64,000 nucleotides of DNA from Streptomyces sp. ISL-12 (GCF_018614415.1 NZ_JAGGOO010000028.1:124001-188000); one strand, 5' to 3'; positions 42,690 to 51,770 are shown, numbered from the stretch's first letter. Notes: generated from the sequence alone by a model not told the origin. Numbers and translations: made by a program.

Positions 42690-43379
42690 TCAGGCGGGCG
42701 CGGAACCGTCCTTCAGGTCGGCCGCGGTCCGGGTGAGGTGCTGGACCAGCACCTCGGCCGCCGCGTCGGCGTCCCGGGCGAGTGCCGCCTCCTCCAGCCG
42801 GCGGTGCTCCTCGACGCCGTCCCGGCCCGGATTGCGGTGCGCCGACCAGCGGCGGGCCAGCTCGCTCGCGGTCCACATCCGGTCGAAGGTCTCCAGCAGG
42901 ACGGGGTTGCCGCACCCCTCCAGCAGGGTCCGGTGGAAGACCCGGTGGGCCTCGGCCCAGGTGGCGCTGTAGTACTCGCCCTCCTCCGGCACATACGCCG
43001 GGGTGCGGACCAGCCGGTGGTGGGCGGCGCGTACCCGGGCCTCCCAGTCGACGTCGCCGCGCTCGACGGACATCCGCAGCATCACCGGTTCGATGGTCCG
43101 GCGGGCCTCGGCGATCTCCTGCCAGCGGCGGTCGGAGAAGGCCGGGACGGCGAAGCCGCGGTTGGGCAGCCGGTCCGCGAAGCCCTCACCGACCAGCCGC
43201 ACCAGCGCCTCGCGCACCACGGCCAGACTGACCCCCTGCTCCTTGGCGAGGTCCTGCGGTTTGAGGGCCTCGCCCGGCGCGTGGTGACCGCGCATGATCG
43301 CGTCCCGCAGATGCGCGTGGACCTGCTCGGAGAGCATCCGCTTCCCTGGAGAGGGGGAGGTGGGGGCCGACTGCGTCAT
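42690..43379 (-). CDS. GntR-family regulator with FCD domain (FadR subfamily)
   Basis: 229 residues. GntR winged helix LSEQVHAHLRDAIMRGHHAPGEALKPQDLAKEQGVSLAVVREALVRLVGEGFADRLPNRGFAV (residues 16-80), then an FCD ligand domain with metal-ligand His residues (EAHRVFHRTLLEGCGN, WSAHRNPGRDGVEEHRRL). The near-palindrome AAAATCGATTAT 26 bp upstream matches one in front of the SCO6745-family gene, so it may control that gene as well as itself. Confidence 0.88.
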   Translation of the reverse strand: MTQSAPTSPSPGKRMLSEQVHAHLRDAIMRGHHAPGEALKPQDLAKEQGVSLAVVREALVRLVGEGFADRLPNRGFAVPAFSDRRWQEIAEARRTIEPVMLRMSVERGDVDWEARVRAAHHRLVRTPAYVPEEGEYYSATWAEAHRVFHRTLLEGCGNPVLLETFDRMWTASELARRWSAHRNPGRDGVEEHRRLEEAALARDADAAAEVLVQHLTRTAADLKDGSAPA

Positions 43380-43404
43380 GGGGGCAGCATAGACGACCGA
43401 CGAT

Positions 43405-43416
43405 AAAATCGATTAT
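43405..43416. promoter_or_regulatory. Candidate GntR auto-operator
   Basis: AAAATCGATTAT, 11 of 12 bases identical to 41345-41356; palindromic core AATCGATT. Confidence 0.5.
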
Positions 43417-43428
43417 TGACCGTTTTGC

Positions 43429-43476
43429 CTATGTGTCTATGTGTCTATGTGCGGGTGCGTCGATGTGTCGATGTGT
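43429..43476. repeat. Octamer direct repeats
   Basis: CTATGTGT twice and CTATGTGC once, one divergent unit, then CGATGTGT twice. Six 8-bp units between the GntR promoter and the end of the ROK gene. It does not code. Confidence 0.7.
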
Positions 43477-43485
43477 CGGCGCGCG

Positions 43486-44643
43486 TCAGCGGCGCGGCGC
43501 GGTCGGGGCCGCCAGACCGTCGCTGAGCAGGCGGCTGTCGACCTCGTCCAGGGCCAGCCGTACCGCCCCCAGGGCCACGCTCTCGTCGCCGAGGGTGGAG
43601 GCGCGCAGTTCCGGCATGCGCAGGCAGTGCTTGGTGAGTTCGCGGCGCAGCGGGTCGAGGACCACGTCGGCGGAGCGGGAGAAGCCGCCGCCGTAGACGA
43701 CGACCTGCGGGTCCAGGGCGAGGACCAGCGCGGCGACCCCCACGGCCAGGTCGCGGGTGTAGCGGCGGACGGCCGCCCGCGCGTCCCGGTCGCCCTCGCG
43801 GGCCGCCTGGAACACCCAGGCCGCCGCCTCGCCCGGCGCGGCCGTCGCCGGTACGCCGGGGCAGCTCTGGAGATGCTCGGGAGCCGAGAGCCAGCGCACC
43901 GCCTTGAGGGCGCCGATCTCCCCGGCGGCGCCGCCGTGACCGCGACGCAGGGTGCCGTCGAGGATGAGGCCGGCGCCGGTGCGCAGGCCGGCCAGGAGGT
44001 AGACGATGTCGTCGGCGTCCTGGGCGACGCCGTTCCAGCGCTCGGCCACGGCGGCGAGCTTGCAGTCGTTCTCCACCTGGACCGGGCAGGAGAAGCGGTC
44101 CGCGAGGTGAGCGGCCGGATCGGTGGTGTGCCAGCCGGGCAGCGGAGTGAACAGGGTGGTGCGGCCGGAGGCGTCGACCGGGCCGGTCACCCCGACCGTC
44201 ACCGCCCAGATGTCGGCCGGGGTCATGTCCGCACCCCGCAGCGCCTCGTCGATGACACCGTCGACCGCCGCCAGGCGTGCCTCGGGCGGCGCCTCGGGAT
44301 CGGCCGGGCGGCGCACCGTCCGCACGAGCCGGCCCTCCAGGTCGCTCAGCATGACGAGGATCTTGTGCACGCCGATGTCGATGCCCAGCACATGGCCGGC
44401 GGTGGCCCGGAACCGGTAGCGGCGCGCCGGTCGCCCCACCACACTGCTGGCCCCCGGCTCCTCGACCTCCGCCCAGCCGTCGGCGACCAGACCCCGCACC
44501 AGCACGTCGACCGCGGGCCGGGACAGCCCGGCCCGGCCCGCCAGCTCGGTGACCGTCGACGGCGGGTTGCCGCGCAGCGCGCTCACGATGGACAGCTGGT
44601 TCATCTCGCGCATCCGGGACATGTCTGTTCCGGTCGTCGCCAT
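43486..44643 (-). CDS. ROK-family transcriptional regulator
   Basis: 385 residues. N-terminal winged helix (LSIVSALRGNPPSTVTELAGRAGLSRPAVDVLVRGLVADGW, 17-57), then the ROK ATPase-like fold with LGIDIGVHKILVMLSDLEG. The ROK zinc-site residues (CxCGxxGC) are replaced by GHGGAAGEIGALKAVRWLSAPEHLQSCPG, so zinc is probably not bound. It follows the GH36 gene on the same strand and is likely the repressor of the alpha-galactoside operon. Confidence 0.88.
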   Translation of the reverse strand: MATTGTDMSRMREMNQLSIVSALRGNPPSTVTELAGRAGLSRPAVDVLVRGLVADGWAEVEEPGASSVVGRPARRYRFRATAGHVLGIDIGVHKILVMLSDLEGRLVRTVRRPADPEAPPEARLAAVDGVIDEALRGADMTPADIWAVTVGVTGPVDASGRTTLFTPLPGWHTTDPAAHLADRFSCPVQVENDCKLAAVAERWNGVAQDADDIVYLLAGLRTGAGLILDGTLRRGHGGAAGEIGALKAVRWLSAPEHLQSCPGVPATAAPGEAAAWVFQAAREGDRDARAAVRRYTRDLAVGVAALVLALDPQVVVYGGGFSRSADVVLDPLRRELTKHCLRMPELRASTLGDESVALGAVRLALDEVDSRLLSDGLAAPTAPRR

Positions 44644-44676
44644 GCTGGTGCTCCCTGGAGGCGTCGCGGTTCGGTG

Positions 44677-44723
44677 GCCACCGCCGGATAATGCTGAGCA
44701 GTTTACTAATTGCCGGCGGTGGC
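44677..44723. promoter_or_regulatory. Inverted repeat with AT-rich centre between ROK and GH36 genes
   Basis: GCCACCGCCGG and CCGGCGGTGGC flank 25 bases that are unusually A+T-rich (TTTACTAATT). An operator/promoter is more likely than a terminator because the loop is long; it could be both. Confidence 0.45.
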
Positions 44724-44743
44724 CGTGCCGCCCGTCGAAGGCG

Positions 44744-46243
44744 TCACGCGATCGGATACCGCTGTTCCGACTCGGGGGTCACCGCCGGGCCGAAGTCCAC
44801 CTCCCGTCCGTCCAGCGCGAACCGGTACCGGCCGAGCCTGCGTACGTCCGGCCGGGCGGTCAAGTACGCCGTCAACGCCTCCAGTTCGTCGGGACGCAGC
44901 CACCCCGGCGGGTCGGACACCGCCCGGAAGCCGCAGATGTCGGCCAGATCGCGCAGCAGGCCCTGCTGCGGCTCGGTGAGGAGGTTGAGGCGGCTGCGGA
45001 AGTACACGACGTCCGGGTCGACCTCCAGGAGCGGCGCCTGCCACAGCCGGTGCACGGTGTTGACGACGGCGTTGCGGGCCAGCGCGTCCGAGGGGTCCTG
45101 GGTGGCGTAGTGCTCCCACAGCGGCGCGACGTCGGGGCCGCTGCGGATGCCGTCGACCAGTCCGAGGGAGGGCAGCAGCGGGGCGCCGCTGCCGAGCAGG
45201 TAGGCGTCCGGTCCCGCGGCCTCCCGGATGACGCTCAGACCGGCCCGGTAGGCCTCCTCACGGCCGGTGTCCACGGACCGGACGCCGGTCACCGCGCCGG
45301 CCCCGATGAAGTCGAGCTTGAGGTAGGTGTACCCCCACTCCCGGCTGACCCGGTGGATCATCTCCCGCAGGTGCTCCCGCGCCGCGGGCAGGGTGAGGTC
45401 CAGTGCCCAGTAGCCGGTGCCCCAGTTGTGCCCGGCCACCACCGGCTCGCCGGCGGCGTCCCGGAGCAGCAGCTCCGGCCGTTCCCGGGCGGTGCGGGAG
45501 TCGGGCAGGACGATGAACGGGGCGATCCACAGCCCGGGCCGCAGCCCGGCGTCCGTGATCCGGTCGGCCAGCGCGCGCATACCGGAGGGGAACTTGTCGT
45601 TGGCCTCCCAGTCGCCCACCGCCCGCTCCCAGCCGTCGTCGATCTGCACGACGTCGAAGGGCAGGCCGCGCAGGGCGGTGATGTCCTTGGTGAGCTGTTC
45701 CTCCGTGATGTTCTCGTAGTACGCGTACCAGCTGCACCACACGTTCCCCGCCCGCTTGCGGCTGAGCCCCAGCCGCTCACCGAGGTGCCGGGTGTAGGCG
45801 GCGAACACCTCCTCCTCGTCGCCGTAGGCGAGGAACCAGGGAGCCCCGTCGCGTTCGTACCACCCGGCGAGGGTGTCCCGGTCCGCGGTGAGGCGCGGGA
45901 TGTCGAGGCCGAGCGCGCCGAGCAGGAGCACCCGTCCGTCGGGGCCCTCCAGCGCGGCGACGGCGGAGGAGTGGTGGCGGGCGGGGGCGTCCCACACGGT
46001 GTCGTCGGCGGTGAGGCGGCGTTCGGCGCTCTCGATGCGCAGCGGGGCGTCGGAGAGCCGGCGCCAGCCGCACGGGCTCCACGAGTTGTGTCCGTGCCGG
46101 TAGAAGAGCGCGTCACCGAGCCCGTGCAGCACGGCCGTCCGGCCGGGTGGCAGCAGCAGACCACCGTCGACGGCCCGGGGCGGGGCGTCGCCTTCGAGCT
46201 CGACGGCGAACGCGCGCCCGCCGAGTTCTACGAGCTGGGCCAT
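44744..46243 (-). CDS. Glycoside hydrolase family 36 alpha-galactosidase
   Basis: 499 residues, shorter than large GH36 enzymes but complete. N-terminal beta-sandwich (residues 1-170), then the TIM barrel with WCSWYAYYENITEEQL and VVQIDDGWERAVGDW; the nucleophile is Asp in YTYLKLDFIG (about residue 315) and the acid/base Asp in GIRSGPDVAP (about 370). No signal peptide. It would hydrolyse imported melibiose/raffinose-type alpha-galactosides. Confidence 0.92.
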   Translation of the reverse strand: MAQLVELGGRAFAVELEGDAPPRAVDGGLLLPPGRTAVLHGLGDALFYRHGHNSWSPCGWRRLSDAPLRIESAERRLTADDTVWDAPARHHSSAVAALEGPDGRVLLLGALGLDIPRLTADRDTLAGWYERDGAPWFLAYGDEEEVFAAYTRHLGERLGLSRKRAGNVWCSWYAYYENITEEQLTKDITALRGLPFDVVQIDDGWERAVGDWEANDKFPSGMRALADRITDAGLRPGLWIAPFIVLPDSRTARERPELLLRDAAGEPVVAGHNWGTGYWALDLTLPAAREHLREMIHRVSREWGYTYLKLDFIGAGAVTGVRSVDTGREEAYRAGLSVIREAAGPDAYLLGSGAPLLPSLGLVDGIRSGPDVAPLWEHYATQDPSDALARNAVVNTVHRLWQAPLLEVDPDVVYFRSRLNLLTEPQQGLLRDLADICGFRAVSDPPGWLRPDELEALTAYLTARPDVRRLGRYRFALDGREVDFGPAVTPESEQRYPIA

Positions 46244-46295
46244 GGATCTCCTTGCGTATGAGGGTTTCCGGGTACCGGAGGGTGTGCCCGGGTGG

Positions 46296-47645
46296 TCAGT
46301 CGAGGAGGCCGTTGACCTTGTCGTTGGCCGACTTCAGGGCGGCCTCCGGCGTGGTCTGGCCGAGGATCGCCGACTGGATGGCGTCCTGGACGATGGGGCC
46401 GATCTCGGTGCCGCGTTCGGTGACGGGCAGCAGGAAGGTGCCGTCCTTCGCCGCGGCGGCGTCGGTGAAGACGCGCACGTCCTCACCCTTGGCCTGGTGC
46501 CCGGCGAGCGCCTTCTGGGTGGAGGTCTTCAGCGCGGGGAAGACGACGCCGTGCTCGGCGACGATGTCCTGGCAGTCGGCGGAGGCGAGGAACTTGACCC
46601 ACTTCCACGCCTCCTCCTTGTGGTCGGTGCCGGCCCAGATGGCGTCCGACAGACCGTTGATGGAGCTCTTGCGGCCGGCCGGGCCGATGGGCAGCGGGGC
46701 GTAGGCGAACTTGCCCTTCAGCTCCGGATCGAGGTAGGTGGAGACGGTGAAGGAGCCCGCGAGGGTCATGGCGCCCTTGCCCGCCATGAGCAGCTCGGAG
46801 TTGTAGAGGCTCGACTTCTGGTCCAGGCGGGGCGCGTACCCCTTGTCGATCAGGCGCTTGAACCAGGCGATGGTCTCGACCAGCTTGGGGTCGTCGTACT
46901 GGTAGTGGGTGCCCCACGGGTTCTTGTCGAGGTAGGAGAAGCCGTTGGCGGCGGCGAGCGGGCCCCAGCCGTTCTGGCCCGTGTTGCCGTCCTTCCACTC
47001 GGGCAGGAACCCGTAGGTCTTCACATGGTTCTTGTCGAAGGCGGGGTCGAGGCCGTTGCGCCCCTCGGTGTCGATGGTGGCCTTGGCGATCGTCTGCTCC
47101 AGGGTGCCGCCGTCGGACGGGTTCCAGGTGAGGCCGGCGAGGTCGGCGGCGTCCACGCCCTGCTTCTTCAGCAGGTCGGTGTTGTAGACGATCGCGATGG
47201 TGTCCCAGTCCTTGGGCAGGCCGTACCGCCTGCCGTCCTTCACCCAGACGTCGGTCAGCCCGGACTGGTAGCCGGACAGGTCGACCTTGTCCCGCTCGAC
47301 GTAGGGCTGGAGGTCCAGGAGCTGCTGTCCGTCGGCGTACGTCGGGTAGTAGGTGCTCTGGTCGGTCCAGACGTCCGGAGCCTCACCGGAGACGATCTCG
47401 GTGGTGAGGTTCTGCCAGTACTGGGTCCAGGCGGTCTGGGTGATCTTGATGGTGATGCCGGGGTTGGCCTTCTGGAAGACGTTCGCGCACTCCTGGTAGG
47501 CGGGCAGTTGCAGGTCGTCCCACAGCCAGTAGTCCAGGGTCGTCCTCCCCCCGGCGTCGGTGTCCGAGCCCGCGCAGGAGACGAGGGTGGCGGTGGCGGT
47601 CAGGCACAGCAGGGCCGCGCCGGCGCGGGAGAGTCGGGGGCTCAT
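46296..47645 (-). CDS. Sugar-binding lipoprotein of the second ABC importer
   Basis: 449 residues: leader MSPRLSRAGAALLCLTATATLVSCAGS with lipobox LVSC, then a family-1 solute-binding fold (TTLDYWLWDDLQLPAYQECANVFQKANPGITIKITQTAWTQYW). ATG 47645 starts the signal peptide and has an AGAGG upstream; a GTG overlapping the permease stop would add an unusual extension. Located between the permeases and the GH36 gene. Confidence 0.9.
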   Translation of the reverse strand: MSPRLSRAGAALLCLTATATLVSCAGSDTDAGGRTTLDYWLWDDLQLPAYQECANVFQKANPGITIKITQTAWTQYWQNLTTEIVSGEAPDVWTDQSTYYPTYADGQQLLDLQPYVERDKVDLSGYQSGLTDVWVKDGRRYGLPKDWDTIAIVYNTDLLKKQGVDAADLAGLTWNPSDGGTLEQTIAKATIDTEGRNGLDPAFDKNHVKTYGFLPEWKDGNTGQNGWGPLAAANGFSYLDKNPWGTHYQYDDPKLVETIAWFKRLIDKGYAPRLDQKSSLYNSELLMAGKGAMTLAGSFTVSTYLDPELKGKFAYAPLPIGPAGRKSSINGLSDAIWAGTDHKEEAWKWVKFLASADCQDIVAEHGVVFPALKTSTQKALAGHQAKGEDVRVFTDAAAAKDGTFLLPVTERGTEIGPIVQDAIQSAILGQTTPEAALKSANDKVNGLLD

Positions 47646-47677
47646 CGCAAGGGGCCTCTTTCGGGACGTGCGGGCGG

Positions 47678-48604
47678 TCACTTCACGCCGGTGAAGTTGA
47701 GGGACTCGACCAGCCGGCGGCCGAGCAGGGCCAGCAGCACCAGGACGGGCAGCACCGACAGGGCGGACCCGGCCATCAGCCCGGTCCAGTCGGGCTGGGC
47801 GTTCGGCGACTGCTGCTGGAAGATGCCGAGGGCGACGGTGAGCACCCGGGTCTGCTCCTCACGGCCGGACAGCAGCGGCCAGAGGTAGTCCTTCCAGGCC
47901 CACACCGTGGTGGTGAGGCCGATGGTGAGCAGCGGCCCACGGGTCATGGGCAGCACCACCCGCCAGAACAGACCCCAGGGGCCCACCCCGTCCAGGACGG
48001 CCGCCTCCTCCACCTCGCGGGGGATCGACAGGAAGAACTGCCGCAGGAAGAAGACCGCGAACGGGGTCATCAGCACACTCGGCGCGACCATGCCGGCGAA
48101 GGTGTTCAGCCAGCCCAGATCCTTCACCAGCACGAAGTTGGGCAGCACGGTGAAGATCGGCGGCACCATCAGCGCGGCGATCAGCACCCCGAACACCAGG
48201 TCCCGCCCGGGGAAGCGCAGCCGGGCGAAGGCGTACCCGGCCATCGCGCAGAACAGCGTCTGGAGCACGGCGATCAGCCCGCTGTAGACCACGGAGTTGA
48301 GCAGGTACCGCAGGAAGTCCACCTGTGCGCCCGAACCCCCGGCGGCCACCGCCTCCTCCTGGCTGGTCAGCCCCAGCACCCGCAGGAAGTTGATCATCGT
48401 GGGGTGGTCCGGGACGAGCCCCGTGGAGTCGGTGTACAGGTCGGCCGCCGGGGTCAGGGCGGTGCGGACCATCCAGTAGAACGGGAAGACGGTCAGGAAC
48501 AGCGCGCCGACGAGCACCGCCCACGCGGCGATCCGGCCGGGCGAGACCTTCACACGGGCCGTCACGCGGGCCTTCGTACGGGCCTTCGTGCGGATACGGG
48601 TCAT
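47678..48604 (-). CDS. Carbohydrate ABC transporter permease, MalG type
   Basis: 308 residues, six membrane segments, EAA loop EEAAVLDGVGPWGLFWRVVLPMTRG. The N-terminus is a run of Arg/Lys/Thr repeats (RTKARTKARVTARV) that is probably cytoplasmic. ATG 48604 has GAGGAG 7 bp upstream and starts 10 bp after the previous stop. No ATPase is encoded in this operon. Confidence 0.9.
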   Translation of the reverse strand: MTRIRTKARTKARVTARVKVSPGRIAAWAVLVGALFLTVFPFYWMVRTALTPAADLYTDSTGLVPDHPTMINFLRVLGLTSQEEAVAAGGSGAQVDFLRYLLNSVVYSGLIAVLQTLFCAMAGYAFARLRFPGRDLVFGVLIAALMVPPIFTVLPNFVLVKDLGWLNTFAGMVAPSVLMTPFAVFFLRQFFLSIPREVEEAAVLDGVGPWGLFWRVVLPMTRGPLLTIGLTTTVWAWKDYLWPLLSGREEQTRVLTVALGIFQQQSPNAQPDWTGLMAGSALSVLPVLVLLALLGRRLVESLNFTGVK

Positions 48605-48614
48605 GATGTGCTCC

Positions 48615-49568
48615 TCAGGCCAGGTCCGAGCGGGAGGCACGCAGCAGGCGCATCTGTACGGCGGTCAGCACGCCGAGGATCAGCGCGAGTACCACGGCGA
48701 CGGCGGAGGCGTAGCCCATGTGGAAGTAGGTGAAGGCCTGTTCGTAGATGTAGAAGTAGATGACGCGCGTGGCGCTGACCGGACCGCCCTGGGTGGTCAC
48801 CGCGATCGTGTCGAAGATCTGGAACGAGCCGATCAGCGACACCACCAGCACGAGCGAGAGCACCGGCCGCAGCAGCGGCAGCGTGACCTTCGTGAACATC
48901 CGCCACTCGCCGGCGCCGTCCAGTGAGGCGCTCTCGTACAGGTACTGCGGGACCTGGAGCATCCCGGCGTACAGCAGCAGCGCCGTATAGCCCGTGTACG
49001 CCCAGGTGTTGGCGGCGGCGACGGACGGCATCGCCCAGTCCGGCGAGGTGAAGAAGCCGTTGGGGCCCATGCCGAAGGCGCCGAGGACGTGGTTGACCAG
49101 GCCGAGGTTGGCGTCCAGCATCCACATCCACAGCAGGCCGACGGTGACGTTCGGCACCAGCCAGGGCACCAGCAGCATCGCGCGCAGCGCCACCGACCGG
49201 GTCAGGCGGTGCATGAGCGTCGCCAGGAGCAGCGCCAGCACGGTCTGCGAGACGATGTTGAGGACCACGTAGGAGCCGGTGACCTCCAGCGCGTTCCAGA
49301 ACTGTTCGTCACCGATCAGTTCGCGGTAGTTGTCCGCGCCGACGAAGTCAGGTGCGGCGAGCAGGCTGTAGTCGGTGAGTGAGTAGTAGACGCCGCGCAG
49401 GGTCGGATACGCGTAGAACAGCGCGAACCCCAGCAGCGCGGGGGCCAGGAACAGCCACGCCGCCTTCCGGTCGTCGCGGGGCCGGCGTGCCCCGCCCGGC
49501 GCCGGGGACCCGTCCGGGGGCGGGCCGACGCTCTTGTGCGGTGGCGCAACTGCGGTCTCCGCGCCCAT
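48615..49568 (-). CDS. Carbohydrate ABC transporter permease, MalF type
   Basis: 317 residues; membrane segments begin at WLFLAPALLGFALFYAYP, and the EAA loop reads YESASLDGAGEWRMFTKVTLPLLRP (Ser replaces the second Ala of the usual EAA). ATG 49568 is preceded by GGAGGGG; the upstream in-frame codons run into the promoter. First gene of the alpha-galactoside operon and divergent from the DUF4832 gene. Confidence 0.9.
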   Translation of the reverse strand: MGAETAVAPPHKSVGPPPDGSPAPGGARRPRDDRKAAWLFLAPALLGFALFYAYPTLRGVYYSLTDYSLLAAPDFVGADNYRELIGDEQFWNALEVTGSYVVLNIVSQTVLALLLATLMHRLTRSVALRAMLLVPWLVPNVTVGLLWMWMLDANLGLVNHVLGAFGMGPNGFFTSPDWAMPSVAAANTWAYTGYTALLLYAGMLQVPQYLYESASLDGAGEWRMFTKVTLPLLRPVLSLVLVVSLIGSFQIFDTIAVTTQGGPVSATRVIYFYIYEQAFTYFHMGYASAVAVVLALILGVLTAVQMRLLRASRSDLA

Positions 49569-49641
49569 GGTTCCCCTCCGAAGGGATTCGCGCCGCACCT
49601 CTTGCCAGTGGGGCACCGTGGACAACATATTGATGAGCAAC

Positions 49642-49677
49642 AGCGAAACTTTGTCAATGCTGTCGCATAACTTCGCT
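49642..49677. promoter_or_regulatory. Possible operator between the importer operon and the DUF4832 gene
   Basis: AGCGAA and TTCGCT arms 24 bp apart, with ACTTTGTCAATGCTG between them, in the 137-bp divergent promoter. The arms are short, so this is only a candidate for the ROK or another sugar regulator. Confidence 0.3.
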
Positions 49678-49705
49678 TACCTCTAGAGCCTCGGAGGCCG
49701 TCACC

Positions 49706-51712
49706 ATGCGCACCTTCGCACCACGACGCGGCAGAGAACTGCTGGCCGCGCTCTGTTCCTCCGCCCTGGCCCTGTCCCTGGCCGTGCTGCCGCTCACCGC
49801 CCAGGCCGCACCGGCCGCCGACACCGCAACCGCTTCGGCCGCCGCCGCCCAGGGCGTGCCCGAGCGCCCGGCACCTGGCCCGGACCCCGATCCCTCGCTC
49901 CCGGTCCACACCCTCACCCGCGCCGACGCGCCGCTGGACAACCCGCTCAAGGGCTTCGCCCGCTTCTACCAGCCCGGCGCCGACCAGAACACGGGCTACC
50001 CGCACGCGCTGACCTGGAGCTACTTCGGGCTCTCCGAGGTCATGAACAACGCCTCGGACTGCGGCAGTTACGACTGGAGCGTGCTGGACGAGGCGCTCGA
50101 CGAGTCCGCCTCCTACGGCAACCAGCTGGCGCTGCGCTTCTACCTGGAGTATCCCGGCGACCCCGGCGGCACCCACCCCTCCAACGCCATCCCGCACTGC
50201 TTCGACGGCCACGTCGACTACCGCGCCGACGCCGTGAACGGCACCACCCGCCCCGACTACGACAACGCGTACCTGCTGGACGGGCTGAAGGACTTCATCG
50301 CCGCGTTCGGCGCCCGCTACGACGGCGACCCGCGCATCGGCTTCATCCACATGGGTCTGATCGGCCTCTGGGGTGAGTGGCACACCTACCCCTACGACAC
50401 CGACACCGGCGACGGCCACCCGAACCACATGCCCACCGACGCCCACGGCGCCGAGATCATGCGGGCCTACACCAGCGCCTTCACCCACACCAAGGTCGAG
50501 GTGCGCTACCCGGACTCGGCGGGCGGCGCCGCCGCCGAGCTGCCGTCGGTCGGCTTCCACGACGACTCCTTCTGCTTCCGCGAGGGCAGCCCGCTCGCCG
50601 GTGTCACCCTGCCCACGTCGATGGGCGGAGCCTCGTACTCCCAGTTGCAGCGGGCCGTCGAACGCGGGGTGGAGAACCGCTGGACCACCGCCTCCATGGG
50701 CGGTGAGGTGCGCCCGGAGATCCAGCCCAGGGCCTTCACCTTCTGGCCCGCCGGCTCCGGCGACGTGGACGACATGCGGGCGTGCCTCGAACTGGAGCAC
50801 ACCACCTGGAAGATGAACGAGGGCAGCGCCGGCTACTCCTCCTCCGACCCGAACGTGGCGGCGGCGGTCCGGCTCATGGGCTACGACCTCACCGTCGACG
50901 ACGCCTACTTCCACGACACCGCCGCCGGCAGCACCACCGTCGGGGTGCGCATCAGCAACAACGGGGTCGCCCCGTTCTACTACCCCTGGACCGTCAGCCT
51001 GGGCCTCAAGGACTCCGCCGGCAACGTCGTCAAGAGCTGGGACACGCCCTGGGACCTGCGCGAGGTCATGCCGAAGAAGATCCGGGCCTTCCCCGACTGG
51101 GGCGTGGGCTCCGACCCCACCTACCTCGACTACGGCTACGCCCGGTACTTCGACGCGGACATCGACCTGAGCGGTGTCACCGCCGGCGGCTACCGGCTCG
51201 TCATGAAGGCCAAGAACCCGCTGGAGGACATCAGCTCCGACGCCAAGAAGCTGCGGTTCGCCAACACCGGCCAGAACGCGGACGGCTGGCTCGACCTGGG
51301 CGCCATGACCGTCGGCTCCGGCGGCAGCGCCGACCCGGCCGGCTACGAGGCCGAGGCCGGCGGCAACACCCTCACCGGCACCGCCGTGGTCGCCGACTGC
51401 GCCGGCTGCTCCGGCGGCGCCAAGGTCGGCTACCTCGGCAACGGCGCGACCCTCACCTTCCCCCGGGTCGACGGTGGCGACGGCGGCACCCGGCAGGTCA
51501 CGGTCCACTACGCCACCGCGGTCGCCCGCTCGGCCACCGTCCAGGTCGACGGTGGCACACCGCGCACCGTCGACTTCGCCCCCACCGCCGACTGGACGAC
51601 CCCGGGCACGGTCACACTGAGTCTCGCCCTGGACAGCGGCACGGGCAACAGCATCACCTTCGCCAACGATTCCGGATGGGCACCCGACATCGACCGGATC
51701 ACGGTGACCTGA
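49706..51712 (+). CDS. Secreted DUF4832 protein with C-terminal carbohydrate-binding module
   Basis: 668 residues. Signal peptide to about residue 36, a Pro-rich linker, then a TIM-barrel-like DUF4832/DUF4874 region (LKGFARFYQPGAD, LRFYLEYPG, RIGFIHMGLIGLWGEWHTYP, TWKMNEGSAGY) and a CBM6/CBM35-type domain at the end (YEAEAGGNTLTGTAVVADCAGCSGGAKVGYLGNGATLTF...). Glu residues in GLWGEWH are candidate catalytic acids, as in glycoside hydrolases. The activity is unknown; the divergent alpha-galactoside importer suggests a galactose-containing polymer. Confidence 0.8.
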   Translation: MRTFAPRRGRELLAALCSSALALSLAVLPLTAQAAPAADTATASAAAAQGVPERPAPGPDPDPSLPVHTLTRADAPLDNPLKGFARFYQPGADQNTGYPHALTWSYFGLSEVMNNASDCGSYDWSVLDEALDESASYGNQLALRFYLEYPGDPGGTHPSNAIPHCFDGHVDYRADAVNGTTRPDYDNAYLLDGLKDFIAAFGARYDGDPRIGFIHMGLIGLWGEWHTYPYDTDTGDGHPNHMPTDAHGAEIMRAYTSAFTHTKVEVRYPDSAGGAAAELPSVGFHDDSFCFREGSPLAGVTLPTSMGGASYSQLQRAVERGVENRWTTASMGGEVRPEIQPRAFTFWPAGSGDVDDMRACLELEHTTWKMNEGSAGYSSSDPNVAAAVRLMGYDLTVDDAYFHDTAAGSTTVGVRISNNGVAPFYYPWTVSLGLKDSAGNVVKSWDTPWDLREVMPKKIRAFPDWGVGSDPTYLDYGYARYFDADIDLSGVTAGGYRLVMKAKNPLEDISSDAKKLRFANTGQNADGWLDLGAMTVGSGGSADPAGYEAEAGGNTLTGTAVVADCAGCSGGAKVGYLGNGATLTFPRVDGGDGGTRQVTVHYATAVARSATVQVDGGTPRTVDFAPTADWTTPGTVTLSLALDSGTGNSITFANDSGWAPDIDRITVT

Positions 51713-51770
51713 CCCCGCGCCGCGTCGTAATCCGCTACCGCGGTGGCGGCGAACGGCGCAGACTGGCCCC

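Noticed and set aside
43429-43476. Octamer repeats considered as a CRISPR array
   Set aside because: Units are 8 bp with no spacers and there are no cas genes.
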